In this document: positions 37,130-47,461 of the stretch, piece after piece
Numbering within the stretch: the first letter of the stretch is position 1
Layout of the letters: the number at the start of each line of letters is the position of its first letter
Source: Hemicordylus capensis
Taxonomy: Eukaryota; Chordata; Lepidosauria; Squamata; Cordylidae
Assembly: GCF_027244095.1 (NCBI RefSeq)
Contig: NC_069662.1
Coordinates: 84,044,294-84,108,293, forward strand
Reading direction: 5' to 3'
DNA: 64,000 bases
Program-made: the position numbers and the translations under genes
Notes under the pieces: model-generated
Told to the model about the DNA's origin: nothing
The model's database searches: none
Seen by the model: the letters and a program-made list of their open reading frames with translations, nothing else

Positions 37130-37329
37130 GTTTCTACAGGTGGCCCCAGAGACTAACCTGGCTGCAGCATTCTGCATCAGTTGAAGTTTCCAGACTGTGT
37201 ACAAAGGCAGCCCAGTGTAAAGTGCATTGCAATAGTCAAGCCTGGATGCTACCAGCATCAGCACCACTGTTCTAAGGTTGTACTTGGAAGTGAATTTCAT
37301 CATGTTCAATGAACCTTACTCCAAGATAT

Positions 37330-38735
37330 GTGTGCATAGGATTGCAGCCTGAGTGTCCTAATAAGGAGCTTTAATAATAATATTTTAAAAACACGACCAG
37401 AATCCCTGAGAGCGTCTTTCAACTCATAGAACCTTCTCAGTTTTAATTCCCGCATCAGATGCTGCTGTATACAGAGAGTCCCCCACTGTTGAAGAGCAGC
37501 TTTTCAGAGCATGTGAGGAGCTGCTGTGGGAAGCGGGGTCTGAAATTGCATGCAGCACGGACCCATAGGAAGCTGTTGCCAGTGGATGTACTAAATGCTC
37601 AACAATATTCAGTGGTATAGGATGCTAAAAGAAATAGGTCTTCTCCGTGTCACTTTATAAGTCCTGCATTGGTCCAGTTTCCTGATGTGCAAAATCACTA
37701 AATGGCAGAACAAGACATTATTTGAATGGTGGGTGAAATTTCCCTTGGAAAATTGGATTAGGCACTGATCCTATGACTTATGAAAGTAAGATAAAAGGTT
37801 GAATCTGTAATGACAGCAGCTTCTGCATTTCTGGTCCATTATGCTGCACAAAACCAGAAGTACAGGAAACAGTACATGATGAGAAATGAAGTTTGACATT
37901 TTAATTTTCATCTGGTCCTAGTAATGTCCCAATAGTCTTTGGTTATATCTAGATGGATTTCCGGTGGTAGTGGTGGCAGCTGTTTTTTTGTGCTGTGATC
38001 TGCATGTAAGGCACTCTAATTCTGAAACAAAAATGCACCAAATTTCAATGCACCAAAATTCAACAAACTTCACAATATTTAATCTGTCAGTTTAGAAAGC
38101 CAAACCTGACAGATTAGAAAGCCAGATTTGAATATAAAGCATGGGGTGGGGGTGAGGAAGCAAAACGCTGGCCGTTTGTGCATAGTAATTTTCTGCTTCT
38201 GTAGCAAAATGTCAGTTCCTTTGTTCTAATTAATTAAATGCCTATGTTGAGGTATTTAATTTTGGAAATACGTTTCATGACCAAAAATCACCCTTGGTTG
38301 CCAGTATTCCCTCATCCAAAGGAAACTCACTGGCCCTGGAAATTTTCACTCCTCGGGGATGTGGGAAATGCATAACAATAATAATGGATGCTTGATCCCC
38401 ATTCAGGTGTTATCAAAACTGGGGACACTGCACTCGTGTAGTGCAGCCACAAGCATGCACTCTGAAGCCTTGTTCCTGCACTGTCCACAGTTACAGCGGT
38501 TGCCTGCAGATCACAGGAAGAATCTGTCCACAAGTGCAGTATTTGTCTCTGTAGACAAATGCTGTAGACATGTCCAGTGCGTGAGTGGGGCTTCAGAGTA
38601 CACTCTTTGGGATGCTACACACGACCACAGCATCCCTAGTGTTTATAACGCTTGAAAAGGGCTTCTGTGTGGGGGACCATCTAGTTGGTTAGAGATGCAG
38701 ATAATTCTGAGGAGGAATATATTTGTTTATTATTT
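37330..38735. other. No gene recognised
   Basis: Mixed unique and decayed sequence. The start at 37,310-37,350 looks like the worn edge of a common palindromic repeat ('gtgcataggattgcagcctg'). Nothing coding was found on either strand. Confidence 0.45.
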
Positions 38736-39290
38736 ATTTATTCATTGAAAATATTTATACCCCGCCCCTCCAGAGCACTACTGCTCGGGGCGACTTACAA
38801 CAATAAAACAGATATAAGACACAAGTAATAAGATTAACCCAGTTGAATAATCAAGTTATACGGTTAAAAACCACAATCATTATTAGATTCAAATTAAAAT
38901 TTATCTTTAAAAGCTAAAAACAAAGTTATAAAAAGCTACAGAACCCACCAGATATAACAAAAAATGAAGGATTAAAAAGCCTCCTTAAAAGGTGTGTTTT
39001 AAGTTGTTGTTTTTAAAAAAACGCTGAGGGAGGGAGCATGACGAAGCTCTTCAGGGAGGGTGTTCCAAAGCTGAGGGGCCACAACCAAAAAGGCCCTTTC
39101 TTTAGTCCCCGGCAACTAAATCGCTGTTAGTTGTGGGGCCATGAGCAGGGCCTGAGGCAATAAATGGAGGGCCCTGGCAGATTCATATGGGCGAATGCGG
39201 TCCGACAGGTACCCCGGCCCCAAGCCATGTAGAGCTTTAAAGGTCAAGACCAGCACCTTGAATCTAGCCTGGAAGCAGACTGGTAAGCAA
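38735..39290 (-). mobile_element. L2-type LINE, 3' end
   Basis: On the minus strand the sequence reads ARFKVLVLTFKALHGLGPGY, LSDRIRPYES and RAFLVVAPQLWNTLPEELRH, then the 3' UTR with 'ggggcggggtataaatattt'. It is a different, better preserved subfamily than the copy at 33,650-37,310. Confidence 0.8.
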
Positions 39291-40014
39291 TGTAGTGTTC
39301 ATAAACCCAGGTGTTCATAAACCGAGGTGGGGAGGGGTGAATGTCTCCCCTCCCTAAATGACATTCCTAGTTAGCCTATTGGTGAATGTGAGGGTGAATG
39401 TTAGCCTGACATGATCAAGGAAGGAGGTCCAAACAGGTGTTTCATCAGAGACTCCCAAACATTTCGGGCACTGTTGACCCTTTCTCAAGGCCGATTGCAG
39501 GTCTCTGGACGAGTCTTCCTATATCAACACCTTGTAGCATGTGCCAGCTGTGGCCACCTGAACATCTCATAACTTCCTAGAAATGTTTTGTCTTCATTTC
39601 CTTGAACTAAGACCATATACAGATTGCTTTGTCTGGAACAAAAACAAATTTCAAAACCCTCCAACCATATACACTCTCCTTTAAATGAATCCATTGTTCT
39701 GTGTCTTTCCATTCCCTTGCCATGAGTAACTACACATCCAAGAAAACCACTTCACAGTTGATGGTTGCTATTTGTAACCAAAACACAAGGAGCAAGAAGA
39801 CCACAATTCACTAAAGAAACAATGAAGAAAGACATGGATTATATTTCTATTTGATTTTTAAGGTATCTTACTATTTAGTGAATGGGTTCCCCCGCCCCAC
39901 ATTCTGTTAACAATTAAGTTTGGTTTGAGGTAATTTCATATCTTTGTTTATTTGTGGAGGTGTCTTTTTACTAGTAATGTTAGTCTCATTATTAGCCTAC
40001 TTTCCAGTAGGCTT

Positions 40015-41770
40015 ATGAGATCACCAAGCATTCTGTGTGTGTGTGTGTCCATCCCCCACTATCAACTTGGCAATGCCTGGACTAATAGGAACCAAATCGG
40101 GTCTTCTCCATGTCACTTATAGGGACACATAGGGACACCTCGACATAGTTTGTGATGATGTCATCCACCCCAATTCAAGATGGCAGACACATAAAACTTT
40201 GAGGTGCAAGTGGACTAGCTTGTGCAACACCTAATTGATTTGAACCAAATTTGCCACAGCTGTAGGGATTCAATGGTGTAGTTTATTTTATTTTATTTTA
40301 TTTTATTTTTACATTTTATATCCCTCTCTTCCTCCAAGGAGCCCAGAGCGGTGTACTACATACTTAAGTTTTTCCTCACAACAACCCTGTGAAGTAGGTT
40401 AGGCTGAGAGAGAAGTGACTGGCCCATAGTCACCCAGCAAGTCTCATGGTTTGTGATGATGTCATCCACCCAGATTCATGATGGCAGATGCCTGAACGTT
40501 TGAGGCTCAAGTGGGCTAACTTGTGGACCATCTAACCAATTTAAACAAAATTTGGTACAGTTTTAGTGAGTGACCCACAAGGAGACCTCAGATTTGGACC
40601 AAATTTGGTACAGTTGCAGTGAGTGACACAAAGGGACACCTCATTGACATTGTATGTGATGATTTCATCCACCCCAGTTCAAGATGGTGGATACATGAAT
40701 GTTTGAGGTGCAAGTGGAAACCGATTTGGACCAAATTTGGTACAGTTGTAGTGACACATAGGGACACCTCAAAGGCATAGTTTGTGATGGAGTCATGCAC
40801 CCCAGTTCAAGATTGCGGGCACATGAATGTTTGAGGTGCAACTGGGTTAATTTGTGGATTGTGTAAATGATTTGAACCAAATTTGGTACAGCTGTAGTGA
40901 GTGATACATAGGGACACCTCAACAGCATAATTTGTTATGATATCATCCACCCCGATTCAAGATGGCAGATGCTAAATGTTTGAGCTGCAAATCGGCTAAC
41001 TTGTGGACCATCTAACCAATTTGAACCAGATTTGGTACAGCTGAAGTGACACATAGGGAAACCTCAATGGTGTCGTTTGTGATGATGTCATCTACGCTAA
41101 TTCAAGATGGCAGATGTGTAAATGTTTGAGGTGCAATTGGGTTAACTTGTGGACCGTTTAACCAATTTGAACAAAATTTGATACAGCTGTAGTGAGTGGG
41201 CACCTCAGTGGTGTTATCTGTAATGATGTCATCCACCCAATCCAAGATGACAGACACGTGGACATTTGAGGAGCAAGAGGGCTAATTTGTGGACTGTGTG
41301 ACAATTTGAACCAAATTTTGTACAGTTGTGGTGAGTGACACAAGGGGGACACCTCAACGGTGTCGTTTGTGATGATGTAATCCACTCCAATTCATGATGG
41401 CACAATTGGGCTAATTTGTGATCCACCTAACCGATTTCAACCAAATTAGCGACAGGTGTAGGGATACATAGAGATGGCTCAAGGACATAGTTTGTAACAT
41501 TGTCAACTACCCTGATTCAAGATGACAGTCATGAGAATATTTGAGGTGCAAGTGGGAACCAATTTGTACCAAATATGGTACAGCTGTAGGGACACAGAGG
41601 GACACCTCAAACACACAGTTTGCGATGATGTCATCCACCCCAGTTCAAGATGATGGACACATAAATGTTTGAGGCGCAAGTGGGCTAACAGATCTGGACC
41701 AAACTTAGACCAGTTATAGGGATAGGAAAATAGGCAGATTCATTCTTTTTGGAACAACCTGTTTTCCTTT
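40015..41770. repeat. Composite tandem-repeat element, long copy (about 10 monomers)
   Basis: It begins with the same 'ccagtaggcttatgagatca' as the copy at 1,026 and ends near 'gaacaacctgttttcc'. The 'tgatgatgtcatccacccc' block recurs near 40,150, 40,455, 40,660, 40,790, 40,940, 41,085, 41,226, 41,373, 41,495 and 41,627. Spacings cluster at about 125-130 and 142-150 bp, apart from one interval enlarged by a SINE. Each unit also carries 'caagatggcagac' and 'gaaccaaatttggtacagct'. No coding function was recognised. Confidence 0.75.
40282..40449 (-). mobile_element. tRNA-derived SINE, family B, inserted in the tandem array
   Basis: It has a (TTTTA)n end followed by 'cctccaaggagcccagagcg' and 'gaagtaggttaggctgagag'. 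The tRNA-like head is truncated. It interrupts a monomer of the surrounding array, so it is younger than the array. Confidence 0.8.
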
Positions 41771-42683
41771 TCATAGAACAAATATTTCTGTTTTTCTCTA
41801 TTCACAACAGACCAGGTCTGATGTTTGCTTCATCTGATTTTGCCCCGGAGGAACAGCTATGTAGAAGAAGAAGCATCTGACCTGGTGTATCCATAGATAT
41901 AATTGCCACATCTTCCCTGTTGAGCAGTGGGGAGCACTCAGGTAGGAAGGGCTGGCCCTTGACCCAGCCCAACCCTGATACCAGGCTGAAGCCTGAGCCT
42001 GCTAGCCAAGACACTCCAGTACCAGACCTCCCCCCCCCCCAGAATTGGAGGTCGCAGAACCAACATTTACTGAATCTGAACTCAAGCCCTTCAAAGATCC
42101 AGCCTTCTCCATACTATAACTGTCATGCTCCCCCAAGCCTGCACAGCAGCACCAAAGCAGACCAGGAGGAATGTGGTAGAGCAAAGGGGGATGGTAAGAT
42201 TTCAGGCCAGCGGGCTGACCCTTTAAATCTCTCTGATCTATAAGGTAGGGAGGTGGAGCCTGGGAAGGGTAGGCTGAGACTGGAGGTATGAATACTTCAT
42301 TCCTTCTCCATTGTAAGTTGCTGCCTTGTTGCCTATTAGACCTTCTTGGTTGTAGCAAATCAAAGGTGTTTTGAGTGGCTGAAAAATCCAAATGAAAAAT
42401 CCAATGATGTGCTCACAAATTGCCATGGGAAAGCCATGGCCATGTGTATACATGGATGCACTATGTCAGATGTTGTTTCCTCCACATAGTTATACCCTTG
42501 CTGCTTCCAAGGCAGCAACTCATAAATATTTGACCTGACCCTACTTCTATTTTAAGCTTATAGTTGGGATGTATGAACCAGGCCGACCTTGAACTGATTC
42601 ACCATTGAAATGTTCCAACTCAAGTGCTAGCCCCCACCCCCCCTCCCCCCACCCCCACCCTGGGCCAGCTCACGGCTGATGCA

Positions 42684-43156
42684 GGGGTTCTACAGATTTT
42701 ATTTTATTTTTTAAATTAAACAACTCACCACCTCCAGGGGGTGCCGCCGAGGCTGTGGGAAGGTCTCTGGTGGTTCCCTGTCCCCCGCTGGCCTCCCCTC
42801 TGTCTCTGTAGGGCTGTATTGGCCCATTTTGAGGCCATTCTGGTCCTTTCTGGCATGGTTGTGGCCATTTTGGAGGCTGCTGCACTTGCACACTGGCCAT
42901 TTGTGTGGCCAGGTCATGACCCACGCCATGCAAATGGCCAAAGTGCATATGTGGCAGCTTCCAAAATGGCCACCACCACTAGAGAAAGAGCCAGAATGGC
43001 CCGAAGATGGGATGAAATGGCCCTACAGAGACTGGGGGGAGGCTAGCAGAGGGGGAAGCTGCCAGTGACCCCTTCCCCATGGCTGTGGCAGCACACACAC
43101 ACACACACCAGAGGTGGTAAGTTGTTTAAAAAGAATTTTTTAAACTGTAGAAACCC
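42684..43156. mobile_element. Fold-back element with long imperfect arms
   Basis: The left end 'gggttctacag' and an A/T-rich block plus 'caactcaccacctcc' is mirrored at the right by 'ggtggtaagttg', an A/T block and 'ctgtagaaaccc'. Internal blocks 'gccattttggagg' and 'cttccaaaatggcc' also pair. A (CA)n tract is at 43,090-43,108. The overlapping open frames here are a by-product of the palindrome. Confidence 0.6.
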
Positions 43157-43189
43157 TGAAGAACCAGTGAAGAGTGCCCTTTTTATTCA

Positions 43190-43345
43190 GGCTTTTGGCC
43201 AATGAGCTGTCCCTTGCTATTTTTAAATCTTTAGCTGCATTTGTTCTGTTTTTGTTTTTATTGAATTGTTTTTATTATTGTACCCTGGGGTCTTAGGATG
43301 AAGGACAGTATATAAATATAAAAAACAAACAAACAAACATAAATC
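43190..43345 (+). repeat. LINE 3' tail (L2/CR1 type)
   Basis: It contains 'gtaccctggggtcttaggat' and 'gacagtatataaatataaaa' with a (CAAA)n end. No element coding sequence remains. Confidence 0.5.
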
Positions 43346-43649
43346 AGTAAGTAAATAATATTTCATTCCCTGATTACTTGTCTCCTGTTGAAGGGTTGGG
43401 AGGCTTTGCTTTTAATATTTACAAAATAATATACTGTGTTTTAAGCAAGTTCTAAATGACAAGTATTTATCAGTCTTCACGGCTAAATAAAGACCGGCCA
43501 CAGGCCAATCTGTCTTAATTGTTTTATAAACAATTTGAATATATGTAGCTGAGTATTCTATGTATATGCCATAAACAACAAGAAACAAATACATATGGCC
43601 AAATAAGACCCATTGCAAACTTAAATAATACAAACTAGCTGGACCAGGC

Positions 43650-44000
43650 ACAGAGCATCTGTGCCTCTAGTTCTCTCCCCTCCCTTTCAGTTTGCCCTCT
43701 GTTCTCAGCCCCCTCCCCCCAACCACTGCCATTTTCATTCCAAGCCTGTCTACCGCTGCCACTTTCTTTCGCCTGCCCGCCCACCTGCCGCCGTTTTCTT
43801 TCCCTGCCCACCCACCACCACCGTTTTCTTTCCTGGCCCGCCACCGCTATTTTCTTCCTTCCATGCCTGCCTGCTGCTGGTGTTTTCTTTCCCTGTCCGC
43901 CACCATTTTACCCCCCCTTGCTATTTTCTCTTTCCCCTCACCCACAAGCCTGTCTGCCAATGCCACCACTTTCCTCTCCCCTGCCAGCAGCTCACTCACA
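43650..44000. repeat. Low-complexity C/T-rich tract
   Basis: Repeated 'gccaccgccgttttctttcc'-like blocks give a pyrimidine-rich plus strand and two long but meaningless open frames of low complexity. No gene is supported. Confidence 0.6.
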
Positions 44001-44366
44001 AACTCTCGCAAGAGCTGCAACACGTGGGATTAGTGACAGGTATGCCTTAGAGAAATATAGCTAAAAAGGAGCCAGCACATGATCATTCAATACAAAATAA
44101 TATTTTGAAAATATTGCTGATAAATGGGAATGAGCCAGTACATAATCAAAGGACAGTGGTAATACAAAATTGGCCAGAAATTAGTTATCCTGTTTCTTTT
44201 CTAATTAGTAAGAAGACAGGAGATGAAGATTTAATTAATTAGCTAATCTTATTACCAAGAACACTACATACCATCTAGCAAATATAACAAAATGACAGCT
44301 AGGTGGCAGTGTATATTCAAAAGATGGCCACAAGATGTGGTTACATCAAGCAAGCCAGGTCTGAGC

Positions 44367-44988
44367 TAGGGATGTGCACGAAACTGAATTTGCGTTTCGT
44401 TTTGAGCTCAAAACAAAATGCAGAACTGCCGAAACATTTTGTCGATCTGAGATCCAGCAAAACCAGATAGTTATAGCAGCAATAGCACAGCATATTATAT
44501 TCAGTGCTGAGAAAAGAAAACCACAAAATCAAACGTTCCTTGATTCCTTCTTCCTCTCCTCCTGATGTATCCTCTTCAAGCGAGGCACAGTATAAGTGGT
44601 GCAGCGGAGGAATGCTTGACTAACAAGCATAAGGTTGCCGGTTTGAATCCCTGCTGGTACTATATCGGGCAGCAGCAATATAGGAAGATGCTGAAAGGCA
44701 TCATCTCATACTGCACAGGATGAGGCAATGGAAAACCCCTCCTTTATTCTACCAAAGAAAACCACAGAGCTCTGTGAGCGCCAGGAGTAGAAATTGACTT
44801 GATGGCACACTTTGCCTTTACCTGCCTTCCAGTCCCTTTGAATACATTTTGAAATTCCCTCTTTTTGTGTCCCCCTGCCATACTCCCTCCCCCCAGCTGG
44901 TCTCAGAACTGGCCCTTTATTTAAAGGGCATTTTGTTTCAAGCTCAAAACACTCGAAATGTTTTGACGTTGAAATGTTCAAATCCCTA
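44367..44988. mobile_element. hAT-like non-autonomous element, 8-bp target duplication
   Basis: It starts TAGGGATGTGCACG and ends CAAATCCCTA. GTCTGAGC is duplicated exactly on both sides (44,359-44,366 and 44,989-44,996). Subterminal 'ttttgagctcaaaac' and 'ttcaagctcaaaac' resemble each other. A SINE sits inside at 44,583. No transposase is encoded. Confidence 0.85.
44583..44822 (+). mobile_element. tRNA-derived SINE, family A, inside the hAT-like element
   Basis: A box 'agtggtgcagcggagg', B box 'ccggtttgaatccctgc', body 'gatgctgaaaggcatcatct', tail 'gatggcacactttgccttt'. It postdates the element around it. Confidence 0.85.
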
Positions 44989-44999
44989 GTCTGAGCCTT

Positions 45000-45790
45000 A
45001 CTTATTAAGGGAAGAGAATGGCGAGACAGTATCATGTTCATCTAGACAGAAATCAGAGTTTACTGGAGCCTTATAACAGTTTGTTTGCATTACAAACCTG
45101 TTCCTCTTGTCTCTGTCTAATTGATGTTTACCATTTGGTGCTCAGGGGGAATACATTTGCTTGTTTTCTCTAGTCTGCAGAAAAATAAGATGCAGTAATA
45201 GATTTATCATACTAATCTGTATTAGACTAGTTCTGAACACAGGATATGTATACGTTGCAGACTGGAGTACAATGCTGTGTTTTATTGATATTTTCATGCT
45301 GTGGCATGCACCTGGGCATACTTCTATGTTGGGCAAACTTCTGTATGCGAAACGTGTGGTATCATTTTGTTGATGAAAGCAGGACCTTCATGACAAAGAG
45401 TTTTGAGATCACAGTGTGTGTGAACCATGATATTGCTCTCTTTCTAGGTTTCCGCAACGGGCAAGGTTTATTTCCTCCTAAAATAATGTTGTATGAAATG
45501 AGATTGTCACCTTTGACCTAGATTATTATTTTTAAAAAGATCTTTAAAAATCTTTCATTGCTGGTGGTTACTAACTACCTCACATATATGAATATGGCAA
45601 ATGTTTATATACCCTCCTAACCCAACCACGTTAGTGGGGACTTAATTGTTGGCAGTTTTGAATACAGCCAGAGAAAGAGAGAGATACAGAATGAGCTTTG
45701 CAACTCGTTGCTTAGAAGAAGCATTGCAGGCCCCTGTGGTATGCTGTTCCTTTGGGAGATCTGATACCACTCTAATGACTAACAAAGTCT
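45000..45790. other. No gene recognised
   Basis: Open frames at 45,161-45,521 on the plus strand lack domains, splice context and codon signature. I see no repeat structure. Confidence 0.45.
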
Positions 45791-45850
45791 GAGGCCATCT
45801 AACTATCAGCCCTACCCAGATAGGGCAGTACTAGCCCAGGTAGGGCTGGC

Positions 45851-46041
45851 AGAGGCGCTCTTACCCCTGGACTTCGGGGCTGAAGTCCAGGGCCTCCTCA
45901 GCCCCTGGGGCCCCCCAAATCCTCTTTAGTCTGCCCCAGGTGATGTGATCACCTGACCGAACATGATGATGCTTAATTTGCAGGGGAGGCGGTCCTCCAA
46001 AGGCCTTTAGATTCAGGCTCCAAAATTACCTAGGTGCACCT
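45851..46041. mobile_element. Short MITE, pair with 57,054-57,269
   Basis: It begins AGAGGCGCTCTTACC and ends CTAGGTGCACCT. The internal blocks 'ccccaaatcctctttagtct' and 'caggctccaaaattacctag' are shared with the copy at 57,054. Confidence 0.65.
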
Positions 46042-46675
46042 GGTTGTGAGAACTGCTGAGATTGTTCCTGATCCTGGCACCCCTCCACCAGATTAAAAAA
46101 GTAAGGGAGGAGGGCGTGTGCATGCCCTCCTGCCTCACTGTCCAATCGTGTGGAAGCTCGGGCTGCTGGCAGGGCTGCTCGAGCCGGGCAGAAGGAGAGT
46201 CTGACAGCAGGGAAATCCCAGAATGAGAATGCACCGCGTTCCTCGCGTAGTGCATTGTGGAATATGGAAGGCTGCAGCTAGCATTTCGCCTACCCTCTTG
46301 CCACTCCAGGATCACTTGTGAGCCATTCATGTGTGTGTGTGGTGTGAGCGATCCTGGGGTTGTGAGGATTGTGGGGGAGGAAGGTAGGTTGTGTCCTCCC
46401 CTCCCCCCAGCCCCACTGAAAATGGTTGTGTGAACAACCTTTCTGTCTACATGTTTGCTTGCTTCTCAGCCACTCTACTTGTATATTGTTTGAAAATAAA
46501 CAGGTATTCCAAAAACAATAGTCACCAGTGCACTCTTCTCACAAGGAAACTGACCTATAACAGCCACACCTGGAACTTCTGTTTGGGAAAATTGGGGACT
46601 GCGAGGTGCGGGGGGGGGAGGATAGTGGCAAAACAATAACGTGACTTGAAAGCTCCATTAAAACATTAATTGATA

Positions 46676-47122
46676 CAGGCAAACCTTGCTATATGTGGAC
46701 TATATGTGTCGTTTTGCATATTCATGGGTGTCTAATTGACACCCGATTTTATTATCTGCAGATATGAAAGTGTTAAAATCCACATATCTGCTGTTCCTAG
46801 AAGGCCGGAAGTGACCATGGAGGTCATTTCCGGCTGCCATTTTGTCAGAGGAGTCATTTTGTGGCTCATTTCTTTTTTAAAAAGCTGTTTTCTGCTATTT
46901 TCCACAGGGGCTTATGGGGGCATATTCCTGGACAGCTGGACACCTACGAAACACAGCAGAGGACTTTTGTGTTTTTTCTGCATTTTTGCCCTCCCCCGAC
47001 TTTCCAGCTGCCAGGAACCTAACTCCCCACCCTCCAATCCCATAGAGTCAGTGCCTCGGTAGCCACTGTTTCAGCATCCCCCCGCATGGAACAGAACCCC
47101 CATGAATACCAAGGTTTGCCTG
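46676..47122. mobile_element. Pogo/Tigger-like MITE
   Basis: The terminal inverted repeats read CAGGCAAACCTTGCTATA at the left and, inverted, CAGGCAAACCTTGGTATTC at the right. TA flanks both ends. The CAGGCA...CCT start resembles Tigger-type ends. The interior has no transposase frame. Confidence 0.75.
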
Positions 47123-47351
47123 TATTATTTTCTGGTCCATCACCATCCTTCCATTTAACAATGAAATCTAACTGAAGTTAATGTCTAGTCTGAAATCATC
47201 TTGTTTGGTATGAATAAACCAAAAGCTGTTTCTTCAAATCTTCTTTTCTATCTTCACTAGAGACAAGTTGGCAGAAAGTTCCTTTTGTCAAATTATTGAA
47301 CATGGGAGTCAGTTTTACTGAACTTAATGAGATTTCCTTCTGATTAGGCAG

Positions 47352-47455
47352 TACCCAGAATGTTGGGGGCAATATGCTAAATCATTGTAAACCGCTTAGA
47401 GAGCTCCGGCTATAAAGCGGTATATAAATGTAAGTGCTGTTGCTATTGCTAGGCA
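47352..47455 (+). mobile_element. tRNA-derived SINE, family C, 3' half
   Basis: It contains 'acccagaatgttgggggcaa', 'gtaaaccgcttagagagctc' and the 'aagtgctgttgctattgct' tail. The head is missing. It ends six bases before the Tc1 element. Confidence 0.75.
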
Positions 47456-47461
47456 TACATA

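Larger units (their letters stand above)
33650..37310 (-). mobile_element. L2-type LINE, 3' part, interrupted by two later insertions
   Basis: On the minus strand 37,309-37,130 reads SRLDYCNALYTGLPLYTVWK then LQLMQNAAARLVSGA. It resumes after the LTR at 36,636 with NHITPILKELYWLPINFQAK, YKVLVITHKTLDGLGPGYL and RAFFRVAPGLWNT. These are the closing blocks of L2/CR1-group reverse transcriptases. The 3' UTR continues to about 36,241 and then, past a second insertion, 33,713-33,650. Stops and frame changes mark it as inactive. Confidence 0.8.

Noticed and set aside
41800-42400. Possible LTR, from a 'tgtcatgctcccccaagcct' start at 42,121 and a TATA-like stretch
   Set aside because: I could not find a matching CA end or a target duplication, so the LTR reading is not supported.
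43661-44050. Overlapping Pro/Ser-rich frames of 129 and 113 codons
   Set aside because: They come from a C/T-rich low-complexity tract with repeated blocks; no domain or splice context.
46736-47062. Plus-strand frame of 108 codons
   Set aside because: It lies within the Tigger-like MITE and has no transposase motifs.
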